A DNA stretch of 32,640 bases from Candidatus Buchananbacteria bacterium CG10_big_fil_rev_8_21_14_0_10_42_9 (GCA_002773845.1 PEZZ01000002.1:14565-47204); one strand, 5' to 3'. Counted from the first letter of the stretch, positions 1 through 7,029 are shown. Made by a program: numbers and translations. The notes: generated by a model from the sequence alone, not told the origin.

Positions 1-27
1 CTATATTTAATAGGATAAACCTATTGT

Positions 28-360
28 ATGATCCCTCAATTTCCTAATTTTTCCGAAGAGAGCTTGAAGGTAATATCGGTTTGTCCAGTGTGTAACACTA
101 AATACAACCCGATTAAAGCTCAAGTTCTTGAGGAGCAAGACGGTGCGCATCTGGTGTATATCAAATGCAACAAATGCCATTCGTCTATCATAGTGCTAGT
201 CATGACCAACAGCTTAGGTGTTAGTTCGGTAGGTTTAGTGACCGATTTAAACGGAGAAGACGTATTAAAATTTAAATCATCTGATTCAGTGTCCGTGGAT
301 GATGTGATTGAAATGCATGACGCGGTGGCAGCGAATCAATTAGAATTAGATAAATTATAA
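28..360 (+). CDS. Small zinc-ribbon protein, function unknown
   Basis: A 110-residue soluble protein. Two CxxC pairs (C19/C22 and C47/C50) sit 24 residues apart and should form a zinc ribbon; the rest is mixed alpha/beta with an acidic C-terminal helix. I do not recognise a named family. The ATG at 28 is the first in-frame start visible; there is no convincing Shine-Dalgarno sequence. It ends three bases before rplY, so the two are almost certainly co-transcribed and perhaps translationally coupled, which hints at a ribosome-related or regulatory role (inference only). The window starts 27 bases upstream, so the promoter cannot be assessed. Confidence 0.8.
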   Translation: MIPQFPNFSEESLKVISVCPVCNTKYNPIKAQVLEEQDGAHLVYIKCNKCHSSIIVLVMTNSLGVSSVGLVTDLNGEDVLKFKSSDSVSVDDVIEMHDAVAANQLELDKL

Positions 361-363
361 TCA

Positions 364-1071
364 ATGGAAAAGCTTTCTATTAAAGCGGAGCCGCGCGAGG
401 TTACCGGCAAACAGAATAAAAATATAAGAAACCAGGGTAAAATCCCGGTTGTTTTGTATGGTCATAAAGTAGACAATCAAAATTTGATAGTGGATCGCAG
501 CGCTTTCCACAAAGTTTATGCCGACGCCGGGGCAAGCACCTTAATAGATTTGATAGTAGACGCAGAAGAACCGCTTAACGTGCTGATCCATGATGTTCAA
601 TTTGACCCTGTAACTGAAGAGGTTGTGCACGCGGATTTATATAAAGTTAATATGAACGAAGAGGTTGTGGCCGAAGTGCCGATTGTTTTGACTGGCGAGG
701 CGCCAGCGGTGAAAGCTTTAGGCGGGATTTTAGAAACAATTTTAACTGAGGTTTCAATTAAGTGTTTGCCTGGAGACTTGATCCATGAAATTAAAGTTGA
801 CGTTAGTGGCCTTAAAGAATTGAACGATAGCATTCGGGTAAAGGATTTACCGGTGCCTGGCACGGTCAAGATTCAAGCTGATCCCGAAGACTCTGTTACG
901 ATCGTCACAGAGCCCAAAGTTGAAAAAGTAGAAGCGCCGGTTGTGGCCGTGGGGGAAGAAGGCGAAGTTGCTGAAGGCGAGGCTGCTGAAGGTGAAAAGA
1001 AAGATGAAACTGGGGAAGGCGAAACTAAATCTGAAGCCAAAGATAAGGGCGAAGGCGGCAAGAACGAATAA
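364..1071 (+). CDS. rplY: Large-subunit ribosomal protein bL25 (CTC/TL5 form)
   Basis: A 235-residue bL25 of the long two-domain form. Residues 1-90 are the 5S rRNA-binding domain (start MEKLSIKAEPRE, then GKIPVVLYG near 26-34, the usual bL25 signature). Residues about 95-180 are the TL5 beta domain (PIVLTGEAP, SIKCLPGDLIHEI). A low-complexity Glu/Gly/Lys tail from about 185 to 235 is typical of the longer forms. It binds 5S rRNA in the central protuberance. It follows the zinc-ribbon gene by three bases and is followed by a clear intrinsic terminator. The tail's repetitive GAAGGC codons generate open frames on other strands that are not genes. Confidence 0.96.
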   Translation: MEKLSIKAEPREVTGKQNKNIRNQGKIPVVLYGHKVDNQNLIVDRSAFHKVYADAGASTLIDLIVDAEEPLNVLIHDVQFDPVTEEVVHADLYKVNMNEEVVAEVPIVLTGEAPAVKALGGILETILTEVSIKCLPGDLIHEIKVDVSGLKELNDSIRVKDLPVPGTVKIQADPEDSVTIVTEPKVEKVEAPVVAVGEEGEVAEGEAAEGEKKDETGEGETKSEAKDKGEGGKNE

Positions 1072-1089
1072 CGTTAATTGTTTATTTAA

Positions 1090-1116
1090 AATCCCCGTTT
1101 TAAACGGGGATTTTTT
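1090..1116 (+). terminator. Intrinsic terminator after rplY
   Basis: Inverted repeat AATCCCCGTTT / AAACGGGGATT around a one-base centre, followed directly by a run of six T. It lies 19 bases after the rplY stop. The opposite strand has no good T run, so it mainly serves the plus-strand operon. Confidence 0.9.
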
Positions 1117-1184
1117 AGTAAGCTCTCGACAAGTTCAGACAATAAATTTTTTATACTCCGAGTAAGCGCAACGCAGTGAGAGAT
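1117..1184. other. Intergenic spacer with possible degenerate dispersed repeat
   Basis: The spacer between the rplY terminator and the converging prmC stop contains TCGACAAGTTCAGACAA (about 1125-1141). This resembles the TCGACAAGCTCAG element scattered between genes in many bacterial genomes. It is followed by GCGCAACGCAGTGAGAG, flanked by ACTC (1155-1158) and GAGT (1189-1192, just inside prmC). There is no open frame of note. Assignment as a repeat rests on remembered resemblance; no second copy is visible here. Confidence 0.25.
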
Positions 1185-2021
1185 TTAGAGTTTTATTACC
1201 GCCGTTCGGTCAAGCCCGTCATTATCTTTATATACGCTCAATTCGCTTGGGTCTAATATACGTTCGATGTATTCACTCAAACCGCCGGCTTGCCCATGAT
1301 TAAATTCTAACATGACATAGCTTGGTTTAGCAGGCAATGATGCGGTTTGATTTATTAAGCATTTAATCGTCTGCAGGCCGTCATCTCCACCCCAAAGGGC
1401 TAATTTGGGCTCAGCTTGGATAGTTGGTTCACCCAAATCGGTCGGTTTGAGGTAAGGTAAATTGGCGATTATAATATCTATTTTTTTAACTTTAATAGGT
1501 TCAAGCAAATTACCTTGCCAGAAAGACACTTTTTTATTCTTTGCCAAAGCCTGAGCGTTTTTTTGCGCCACGACTAAAGCCTTTTTTGAAATATCAGTCG
1601 CCAAGATGGTTGCTTTTGGTAAGTGGTGGGCCAAGGTGACCGCGATGCAGCCAGAACCGGTGCCAACATCAGCGATAGTTACTGTTTGATTTGGCCTAAC
1701 CAAGGATAAAACATTTTCAATCATAAGCTCGGTCGCCGGCCGCGGCACAAGCACATTTTCATTAACGTAAAAGTTGAGTCCATAAAACTCTCGTTGTTTA
1801 GTCAAATATGCCACTGGTACAAATTTAGACCTGACTTTGATCAACGCATTAAATTTATCTATTTGTTTTTTGTGCATTACTGATTTAGGCTGACTCAGAA
1901 TTTTTGAACGAGTTGAGTTTAAGACGTGAGCGAGTAAAATTTCAGCATCTAAAGCGGCTGTTTGAATATTTGCGCGCTTAAGTTTTATTGAGCCATCTTG
2001 CAATAAGTTATTTATTGTCAT
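1185..2021 (-). CDS. prmC: Release-factor glutamine methyltransferase
   Basis: A 278-residue SAM-dependent N5-glutamine methyltransferase that methylates the Gln of the GGQ motif in release factors. The N-terminal helical domain (1-85) is followed by the Rossmann methyltransferase. The SAM loop is DVGTGSG at 118-124, the acidic residue after strand 2 is in ATDIS at 141-145, and the catalytic motif is at 187-190. That motif reads NLPY instead of the common NPPY, so the first Pro is replaced. PRPATE at 93-98 is the usual conserved segment. Its start overlaps the prfA stop by four bases (ATGA), so enzyme and substrate are translationally coupled, as in many bacteria. Confidence 0.95.
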   Translation of the reverse strand: MTINNLLQDGSIKLKRANIQTAALDAEILLAHVLNSTRSKILSQPKSVMHKKQIDKFNALIKVRSKFVPVAYLTKQREFYGLNFYVNENVLVPRPATELMIENVLSLVRPNQTVTIADVGTGSGCIAVTLAHHLPKATILATDISKKALVVAQKNAQALAKNKKVSFWQGNLLEPIKVKKIDIIIANLPYLKPTDLGEPTIQAEPKLALWGGDDGLQTIKCLINQTASLPAKPSYVMLEFNHGQAGGLSEYIERILDPSELSVYKDNDGLDRTAVIKL

Positions 2022-3064
2022 AATTTTGTCTCAGCCTCATGTAAAGCATCAACTATTGGCTGCAAATTGCCGTCAAGGATAGTAACGATATTATTCCAAC
2101 TGTGTTTAATGCGATGGTCGGTAATTCTATCTTGCGGGTAGTTGTAGGTTCGAATTTTTTCAGAACGGTCACCTGAACCAATTTGTTTTTTTCTATCCGC
2201 CGCACGTTTTTGCTGCTGACTTTGTAATTGCGCATCGTATAATCGAGCTCGCAATACCTGCATGGCTTTAAGTTTATTTTGGGCCTGTGAGCGTTCATCT
2301 TGGCAGGCAACTACAGTGCCAGTCGGTAAGTGTGTAATGCGAACAGCAGAGTCGGTGGTGTTAACGCTTTGTCCGCCTTTACCGCCAGATCGGTAGACGT
2401 CAATTTTTAAATCTTCTGGCTTAATATCAATATCAACATCGTCAACTTCCGGCAATACGGCGACGGTCGCAGCTGATGTATGTACTCGGCCGCTTTTTTC
2501 TGTTTCGGGCACACGCTGGACTCTGTGCGTACCGCTTTCCAAATGTAGACATTGATAAACTTGCTCGCCTTTAATTTCAAATATTATTTCTTTAAAGCCG
2601 CCAATTTCATTCCGGCTACTTGAAATCACGCCGACTTTCCAACCCCGTTGCTCTGCGTAGCGCGAATACATCCGGTATAAATCAGCCGCGAACAAAGCCG
2701 CTTCATCGCCGCCAGTACCGGCTCGAATCTCCATAATAATATCTTTGTTAGCCATCGGATCTTCAGGTTTTAGCAGCTCGTCTAATTTTTGAAGCAAGCC
2801 TTCACGTTGCCCAATGAGAGTATTAATTTCCTCTTCGGCCAAAGTTTTTAAAGTCTCATCCTCGGAGCTTAACGTGTCTTTGGCTTCAGCCAATTTGTCC
2901 TCATTTTGTTGAAGTTCATTAATAACATCAACTGCTGGCTTTAGCTTTTGATATTCCTGAGATACGTTTTTCAGTTTGCTTGGATTGCTGCTTATATTAG
3001 GATTGGCTAAATCCTGCTCTAACTGGTTAAATCTGTTTAATATATTTTGAAAATTTTGTGGCAT
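2018..3064 (-). CDS. prfA: Peptide chain release factor 1
   Basis: A 348-residue class I release factor. The anticodon-like tripeptide is PET at 186-188 (PxT form, as in RF1 reading UAA and UAG; RF2 would have SPF). The peptidyl-hydrolysis GGQ lies at 230-232 in the context [10 protein letters not shown]. The N-terminal coiled region (1-100) and the C-terminal basic segment are both complete. A TTG five codons upstream (3079) is possible but falls inside the promoter. The ATG at 3064 lies exactly six bases after a TATAAT box, so the mRNA should be leaderless and the ATG is the chosen start. The gene ends in TGA, so a separate RF2 must be encoded elsewhere. Confidence 0.96.
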   Translation of the reverse strand: MPQNFQNILNRFNQLEQDLANPNISSNPSKLKNVSQEYQKLKPAVDVINELQQNEDKLAEAKDTLSSEDETLKTLAEEEINTLIGQREGLLQKLDELLKPEDPMANKDIIMEIRAGTGGDEAALFAADLYRMYSRYAEQRGWKVGVISSSRNEIGGFKEIIFEIKGEQVYQCLHLESGTHRVQRVPETEKSGRVHTSAATVAVLPEVDDVDIDIKPEDLKIDVYRSGGKGGQSVNTTDSAVRITHLPTGTVVACQDERSQAQNKLKAMQVLRARLYDAQLQSQQQKRAADRKKQIGSGDRSEKIRTYNYPQDRITDHRIKHSWNNIVTILDGNLQPIVDALHEAETKL

Positions 3065-3070
3065 TTTGTA

Positions 3071-3099
3071 ATTATACAAACAAAAAATCCCGATAACAA
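3071..3099 (-). promoter_or_regulatory. Promoter for prfA, embedded in the rpmE terminator
   Basis: On the minus strand TTGTTA (3099-3094), a 17-base spacer, then TATAAT (3076-3071). Six bases separate the -10 box from the prfA ATG, predicting transcription from or next to the A of the ATG. The -35 box lies in the loop of the upstream terminator hairpin and the spacer includes its T run. Confidence 0.65.
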
Positions 3100-3110
3100 T
3101 AGCGGGATTT
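3082..3110 (-). terminator. Intrinsic terminator after rpmE
   Basis: On the minus strand AAATCCCG (3110-3103), a ten-base loop, CGGGATTT (3092-3085), then a run of T covering 3087-3082. It lies 14 bases after the rpmE stop and 18 bases before the prfA start. Confidence 0.85.
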
Positions 3111-3123
3111 TAAATTATTTCCG

Positions 3124-3435
3124 TTATTTTTCTTTGGCCGGTGCTTTTTCTTTTTTCACCCTTGAGCCTCGTTTAGCTTTAGCAACATCTTTGGCTTTAC
3201 GTTTTGCGCGCTTGCTTATAGTTTTCGCAGAGGTCTTTTTCGATTGACGAGCAGAGAATTTTTCAACCCGGCGGGCCGTATCAATGATTTTTTGCTTGCC
3301 AGTGTAAAAAGGATGGCAATTAGAACAAATTTCCACGTGCATTTCTTTAAGGGTTGAGCCAACCTCAATCACATTACCGCACGAACAAATGATCTTAGCG
3401 TCTGAGTGATAGGTTGGGTGAATGCCTTTTTTCAT
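3124..3435 (-). CDS. rpmE: Large-subunit ribosomal protein bL31
   Basis: A 103-residue bL31 of the zinc-binding type. The start [10 protein letters not shown] is the standard N-terminus. Cysteines C17/C19 (CSC) and C37/C40 (CSNC) bind zinc, and HPFYTGKQ at 41-48 is the family signature. Residues about 60-103 form a Lys/Ala-rich tail, longer than in E. coli bL31 (about 70 residues). An in-frame start 24 codons upstream exists but lies beyond the promoter. The ATG at 3435 comes ten bases after the -10 box, giving a leader of only a few bases and no Shine-Dalgarno sequence. Confidence 0.95.
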   Translation of the reverse strand: MKKGIHPTYHSDAKIICSCGNVIEVGSTLKEMHVEICSNCHPFYTGKQKIIDTARRVEKFSARQSKKTSAKTISKRAKRKAKDVAKAKRGSRVKKEKAPAKEK

Positions 3436-3445
3436 AATGTCCAAA

Positions 3446-3474
3446 AGTGTATCAAGTAGTACTATTTTTGTCAA
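3446..3474 (-). promoter_or_regulatory. Promoter for rpmE
   Basis: On the minus strand TTGACA (3474-3469), 17-base spacer, TACACT (3451-3446). Ten bases to the ATG imply a nearly leaderless transcript. It is divergent from the rpsB promoter; the two -35 boxes are 26 bases apart. Confidence 0.8.
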
Positions 3475-3500
3475 TGCCTTTGAGGGGCGTAGAGAATTCC

Positions 3501-3529
3501 TTGACATATTTATATATCCATGCTATTCT
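3501..3529 (+). promoter_or_regulatory. Promoter for rpsB-tsf
   Basis: TTGACA (3501-3506), 17-base spacer, TATTCT (3524-3529), with an extended -10 TGC at 3521-3523. Predicted start near 3536, leaving a leader of about 120 bases. Confidence 0.8.
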
Positions 3530-3535
3530 CTTGAC

Positions 3536-3655
3536 ACCAAATTTAATTAATCCAAAAACACATACTCTCGCTCAACAATTCCTTGCTTGCCATGCCGAAG
3601 CTTAGGCGAAGGCTGGTCGAGTGCATTTGAGAGTAGAGGACTAAAGGAATTACCT
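3536..3655 (+). promoter_or_regulatory. Structured rpsB leader that can mask the ribosome binding site
   Basis: The leader contains two interleaved complementary pairs. TACTCTC (3563-3569) matches GAGAGTA (3629-3635), and AATTCCTT (3577-3584) matches AAGGAATT (3644-3651). The second pair covers the rpsB Shine-Dalgarno sequence (AAAGGAA, 3643-3649). The A-B-A'-B' order means the pairs form either a pseudoknot or two alternative states. Autoregulation of rpsB by S2 through its leader is established in other bacteria; that this leader does the same is inference. Confidence 0.45.
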
Positions 3656-4480
3656 ATGCCAGATATCCCAAGCTTAATTGATTTATTAAAAGCCGGCGCG
3701 CATTTTGGCCACCGGCCAGCCAAGCGGCATCCTAAAATGTCGCCCTTTATTTTTGGCGTCAAAAGCGGTGTGCATATTATCAACGTTGAAATGACCCAGA
3801 CCAAACTTAAAGAGGCGATGGATTACTTGGAAAATGTTGCAGCCCAAGGTGGTATGATATTATTTGTCGGCGCCAAAAAACAAGCTAAAGACATAATTAA
3901 AAAACATGCCGAGGCGTGCGGCATGCCCTATGTGACCGAACGCTGGCTTGGCGGTACGGTTACGAACTTTGACACCATCAGTAAACTTTTACAAAAGTAT
4001 AACAAAATGGTTGACCAAAAGAAGTCCGGCGAATTAGGCAAGTACACTAAACGCGAACAGTTAGACATCACGCGAGAAATTGAAAAGCTCGGCGTAGCAG
4101 TCGGCGGCATCAAGGATATGAAGAAATTGCCCGATGCGCTTTATATTTGCGGCTTGAAAGAAGAAAAAACAGCGCTGCTTGAAGCAACCAAGAAAAAAAT
4201 TCCGGTAGTGGCAATTACTGACACGAACACCAACCCGGATAAAGTTGCCTATCCCATTCCGGCGAATGACGATGCCGTGAAGGCAATTGAGTTAATTACC
4301 GGATTAATTTCCCAGGCGGTGGAAGCCGGAAGGCAAAAATATTTAGCTAAGAAGTCCATTGAAGATAAAAAAGTTGAAGAAGCTAAGTTAAAAGAAAAAG
4401 CAAATTCTTCGGCCGCCAGACAAGAAAAAGCCACCCCTAAAAAAAGTAAGCCGGCTGAAAAAAAAGTTCCGGCGAAATAA
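3656..4480 (+). CDS. rpsB: Small-subunit ribosomal protein uS2
   Basis: A 274-residue uS2. The N-terminus MPDIPSLIDLLKAGAHFGHR and following segments (FIFGVKSGVHIINVEMT, RWLGGTVTNF, PVVAITDTN) are the family hallmarks. The coiled-coil insert lies near 110-150. Residues from about 230 are a Lys/Ala-rich tail. A further in-frame ATG upstream (3587) would add 23 unrelated residues. The start at 3656 is chosen because it begins the conserved N-terminus and has AAAGGAA six bases upstream, one of the few clear Shine-Dalgarno sequences in the window. It is co-transcribed with tsf, as in most bacteria. Confidence 0.97.
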   Translation: MPDIPSLIDLLKAGAHFGHRPAKRHPKMSPFIFGVKSGVHIINVEMTQTKLKEAMDYLENVAAQGGMILFVGAKKQAKDIIKKHAEACGMPYVTERWLGGTVTNFDTISKLLQKYNKMVDQKKSGELGKYTKREQLDITREIEKLGVAVGGIKDMKKLPDALYICGLKEEKTALLEATKKKIPVVAITDTNTNPDKVAYPIPANDDAVKAIELITGLISQAVEAGRQKYLAKKSIEDKKVEEAKLKEKANSSAARQEKATPKKSKPAEKKVPAK

Positions 4481-4493
4481 AATAAAGTTTTTT

Positions 4494-5081
4494 ATGGCAA
4501 TTGACACATCAACTATCAAACAACTCAGAGAACAAACCGGCGTTGGCGTGGCCGATGTTAAGTCGGCCCTGGAAGAAGCTCAAGGCGATACTCAAAAAGC
4601 GCTAGAAATTTTGAGAGTTAAAAGCGCAGTTAAAGCATCCAAAAAGGCGAGCCGCGAAGCCACCGAAGGTTTGGTGGCAAGTTACATTCACACCAACGGT
4701 AAAGTCGGCGTGTTAGTTGATGTCAGCTCAGAAACTGATTTTGTCGCCCGCAACGATGAGTTTAAGCAGCTGGTAAATGATATCGCTATGCACATCGCCG
4801 CCGCTGACCCACTTTATGTTAAGGCTGAAGATGTGCCCGCAGAAGTTTTAACCAAAGAAAAAGAAATTATAGCCGAACAGCTTAAAGAAGACGGGAAAAC
4901 CGATGAGATGATTGCAAAAATAATGCCCGGAAAAATTGATAAGTATTATGAGGAAGTGTGTTTATTAAATCAGCCTTTTATCAAGGATGATTCAATGACC
5001 ATTGCCCAGCTGATTGAACAAAAAATCGGCGCGTTGGGAGAGAAAATAGAAGTCAGACGTTTTGCGAGGTTTCAAAAGTAA
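4494..5081 (+). CDS. tsf: Elongation factor Ts (short form)
   Basis: A 195-residue guanine-nucleotide exchange factor for EF-Tu. The N-terminal UBA-like domain runs from 1 to about 55 (IKQLREQTGVGVADVKSAL). The core exchange motif SSETDFVARNDEF lies near 79-91, with TDFV inserting into EF-Tu. The C-terminal part resembles that of short Thermus-type EF-Ts, and the second core repeat and long coiled coil of the E. coli form (283 residues) are missing. It follows rpsB by 13 bases without a Shine-Dalgarno sequence, so coupling to rpsB translation is likely. A strong terminator follows. Confidence 0.97.
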   Translation: MAIDTSTIKQLREQTGVGVADVKSALEEAQGDTQKALEILRVKSAVKASKKASREATEGLVASYIHTNGKVGVLVDVSSETDFVARNDEFKQLVNDIAMHIAAADPLYVKAEDVPAEVLTKEKEIIAEQLKEDGKTDEMIAKIMPGKIDKYYEEVCLLNQPFIKDDSMTIAQLIEQKIGALGEKIEVRRFARFQK

Positions 5082-5100
5082 ATTTTTCAATTAATAAGTT

Positions 5101-5125
5101 AAGAGGCACTTGTGCCTCTTTTTTT
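5101..5125 (+). terminator. Intrinsic terminator after tsf
   Basis: AAGAGGCAC TT GTGCCTCTT (5101-5120) running into a T tract to 5125. It lies 19 bases after the tsf stop. Confidence 0.93.
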
Positions 5126-5127
5126 GG

Positions 5128-5156
5128 TTGACTTTTATAGATAGGTAATTTAAATT
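5128..5156 (+). promoter_or_regulatory. Promoter for the 36-residue micro-ORF
   Basis: TTGACT (5128-5133), 17-base spacer, TAAATT (5151-5156). It starts directly after the tsf terminator and points into the GC-rich segment at 5160-5330. Predicted transcription start near 5163. Confidence 0.6.
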
Positions 5157-5199
5157 TTATTCTTAAGAGGTGCCATGGTTTGTAATGGAAGGAGGGTCC

Positions 5200-5310
5200 A
5201 TGGCTCGGAACCATAGGAACGGAAGATCTGAGAGGCGACGCGCACGCAAAGATGCGCGTAGGCGCGCGCGGCGCGCTAAGCGGAAGAAAAATAAGCCTAC
5301 GCGTCAGTAG
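5200..5310 (+). CDS. Arg-rich 36-residue micro-ORF
   Basis: An open frame for a 36-residue protein with 14 Arg and 5 Lys and only two acidic residues; it starts MARNHRNGRS and ends KPTRQ. The Shine-Dalgarno sequence AAGGAGG (5189-5195) is four bases from the ATG and is the strongest in the window, and a promoter lies upstream. The composition suggests rRNA or nucleic-acid binding, like the smallest ribosomal proteins, but it matches neither bTHX, bL34, bL36 nor the bS22-like family as I know them. Arg codons are very mixed (CGG, AGG, CGC, CGA, CGT, AGA) and the segment is far more GC-rich than its surroundings. It also contains a 9-bp inverted repeat (CGCGTAGGC / GCCTACGCG), so a structured RNA is the main alternative. 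Confidence 0.55.
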   Translation: MARNHRNGRSERRRARKDARRRARRAKRKKNKPTRQ

Positions 5311-5391
5311 CGAGGCGTCAATTTTCCGTCACGGCAGGCATGTTCATTGCGAGCATGTCGGCCACTCAGTCTGTATATTGATTGCATGATG
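5311..5391. other. Spacer upstream of gap, no feature seen
   Basis: Between the micro-ORF stop and the gap promoter I see no terminator with a T run, no open frame and no RNA gene, only short GC-rich complementary stretches. Confidence 0.4.
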
Positions 5392-5400
5392 TGTTATACT
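5392..5400 (+). promoter_or_regulatory. Extended -10 promoter for gap
   Basis: TGTTATACT is an extended -10 element (TATACT at 5395-5400). The position 17 bases upstream is only TGTATA, so the promoter depends on the extended -10. The predicted start is near 5407. Confidence 0.6.
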
Positions 5401-5405
5401 ATAGG

Positions 5406-5432
5406 ATGTTTATAAATAAATTTTTTAATTAA
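5406..5432 (+). CDS. Possible leaderless 8-residue leader peptide of gap
   Basis: ATG five bases after the -10 box opens an 8-codon frame (MFINKFFN) whose TAA is separated from the gap ATG by a single base. A leaderless ribosome finishing here could re-initiate at gap, which has no Shine-Dalgarno sequence. It may be fortuitous in such AT-rich DNA. Confidence 0.25.
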   Translation: MFINKFFN

Positions 5433-5433
5433 T

Positions 5434-6447
5434 ATGTCAGTACGTATTGCAATTAATGGCTTTGGCCGAATTGGCCGCGCGGCATTGAAGGCCGCCTTGA
5501 ATAATAAAAATCTTGAGGTAGTTGGGATTAATGATATTGTTGACAACAAAACTTTGGCGCATTTACTGCAATACGATACGGTTTACGGAGAATTTCCTGA
5601 AACAGTTCGAGCAACAAAAGATTCATTGATGATAGGCAAGAAAAAAATTCCGGTGAGTGAAGTTCGTAAACCTGAAAAATTGCCGTGGGGAAAATTAAAA
5701 GTTGACGTCGCGATTGAAAGTACTGGCGTATTCCGAAAAGCGGAAGATTTAAAAAAACATTTACAAGCCGGTGCCAAAAAGGTTTTACTGTCAGCTCCGG
5801 CTAAAAGCGGCGGTACTCAGACTTTAGTTTTTGGCACGCAAGAGACTAAAAAAAATCTTGGCCAGTCAGATATTGTTAATAACGCATCTTGTACTACTAA
5901 CTGTATCTCGCCGGTAGTGCAAGTTTTGCATTCACGTTTTGGCGTTGAAAAGGCTTTAATGACAACAATTCACGGGTATACCTCGGATCAGCGTTTGGTC
6001 GACGCGCCGCATAAAGATTTGCGCCGCGCCAGGGCGGCGGCAGTGAATATAATACCCACAACGACAGGAGCGGCAATTGCCACCACGCACGTCATACCAG
6101 AGCTTAAAGGTTTGTTTGACGGCACAGCGATTAGAGTGCCGGTACCAGTTGGTTCAATTTCAGATATTACACTTTTACTTAAACGTAAAAAGGTGACGGT
6201 GAAACAAATCAACGATGAGTTTAAAAAGGCTGTTAATAATCCGCTTTATAAAAATATTTTGGAAATTACGAATAAACCAATTGTGAGTTCTGATATAGTG
6301 GGCAATCCGCATTCGGCGATTGTTGATCTTGAATTGACGCAAGTTGCCGGCGGCAATTTAGTTAAAGTCTTTGCCTGGTACGATAATGAGTGGGGGTATG
6401 CTAACCGGTTAGTAGAGATGGCCGAAGCCCTCGGTCGCCAAGCTTAG
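5434..6447 (+). CDS. gap: Glyceraldehyde-3-phosphate dehydrogenase, type I
   Basis: A 337-residue phosphorylating GAPDH that oxidises glyceraldehyde-3-phosphate to 1,3-bisphosphoglycerate. The NAD-binding GFGRIGR is at 9-15, the acidic residue after strand 2 is in INDIVD (32-37), the catalytic Cys is C153 in ASCTTNC, the His partner is H180 in TTIHGYT, and the C-terminal signature WYDNEWGY is near 317-324. Length is normal for the family. Translation starts without a Shine-Dalgarno sequence. The next gene starts two bases after the stop, so the membrane protein is likely made from the same mRNA. In CPR cells with reduced metabolism this is a core step of lower glycolysis. Confidence 0.97.
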   Translation: MSVRIAINGFGRIGRAALKAALNNKNLEVVGINDIVDNKTLAHLLQYDTVYGEFPETVRATKDSLMIGKKKIPVSEVRKPEKLPWGKLKVDVAIESTGVFRKAEDLKKHLQAGAKKVLLSAPAKSGGTQTLVFGTQETKKNLGQSDIVNNASCTTNCISPVVQVLHSRFGVEKALMTTIHGYTSDQRLVDAPHKDLRRARAAAVNIIPTTTGAAIATTHVIPELKGLFDGTAIRVPVPVGSISDITLLLKRKKVTVKQINDEFKKAVNNPLYKNILEITNKPIVSSDIVGNPHSAIVDLELTQVAGGNLVKVFAWYDNEWGYANRLVEMAEALGRQA

Positions 6448-6449
6448 CT

Positions 6450-6947
6450 ATGGCAACGGTTATCTTTGAAGAAAAAGTCCCTATCCATAGAATTTTTTCC
6501 GCCTTATTCACTTTGCTTGTGGCCGGCTCACTGTTAGCCTATTTTTATCCAAGCTTTTTAGGCGGGGAATTTAATGGCAATCAGGGCCGAACTTTTTTAA
6601 TAGTTTTTGCTACGATAATTGCCCTAATCGGGTTGGCTTTTAATTCCTTGCGTATTGTTTTAACGGAGGAGTCTGTTAGTTTTGGATTTTCTATATTTAG
6701 AAAAAAAGTAGCCTTGCAAGACATCACATCCATTAAGGCTCAAAAATTTCGTTTTCGTGACTTTGGCGGCTATGGCATCCGCTTGGGCCGTCACAAAACT
6801 ACTGGCTACATTGCCCATTCCAAAGACGGACTTAGAATTGAGACGACGGGCCGAAATTATTTTATTTCTAGCAATCGGGTGCAGGAGCTAACGCAGTTGC
6901 TTTCGGCTGCCGTAGACCAAGCCAAAAAAAGAGGTAGTCTGCGCTAA
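6450..6947 (+). CDS. Two-TM membrane protein with PH-like domain
   Basis: 165 residues. Two predicted membrane helices (about 13-33 and 47-67) form a hairpin. A beta-rich segment (68-160: VLTEESVSFGFSIFRKK, then ITSIKAQKFRFRDFGGYGIR and GRNYFISSNRVQEL) has the pattern of bacterial PH-like domains, which sit on membranes. The C-terminus is a basic helix (QAKKRGSLR). There is no catalytic motif and no named family I can be sure of. It starts two bases after gap and is presumably co-transcribed; a functional link to glycolysis is not evident. Confidence 0.75.
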   Translation: MATVIFEEKVPIHRIFSALFTLLVAGSLLAYFYPSFLGGEFNGNQGRTFLIVFATIIALIGLAFNSLRIVLTEESVSFGFSIFRKKVALQDITSIKAQKFRFRDFGGYGIRLGRHKTTGYIAHSKDGLRIETTGRNYFISSNRVQELTQLLSAAVDQAKKRGSLR

Positions 6948-6958
6948 TAGTAAGCAAG

Positions 6959-6987
6959 TTGCCATCCACAAAAAGCGGTGCTATAAT
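6959..6987 (+). promoter_or_regulatory. Promoter for rplI-pyrG
   Basis: TTGCCA (6959-6964), 17-base spacer, TATAAT (6982-6987) with extended -10 TGC (6979-6981). Predicted start at about 6994, which coincides with an ATG in frame with rplI. Confidence 0.8.
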
Positions 6988-7029
6988 TTTAACATGATAA
7001 AAGTTCAAGAATGGTTTAGCTTTGAATTT

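Noticed and set aside
941-1165. Basic plus-strand frame overlapping the rplY tail
   Set aside because: A shadow of the repetitive Glu/Gly/Lys codons of the bL25 tail; it runs through the terminator.
2018-2020. Possible UGA recoding as in Gracilibacteria or Absconditabacteria
   Set aside because: TGA ends prfA, mraY and the patatin gene at the expected lengths, and I noted no gene needing read-through at TGA.
2053-2310. Minus-strand frame inside prfA
   Set aside because: Lies wholly in a conserved region of prfA in another frame, without any start signal.
3531-3566. Second TTGACA (3531-3536) as another rpsB promoter
   Set aside because: No acceptable -10 box at 16-18 bases; the nearest (CATACT) is 24 bases away.
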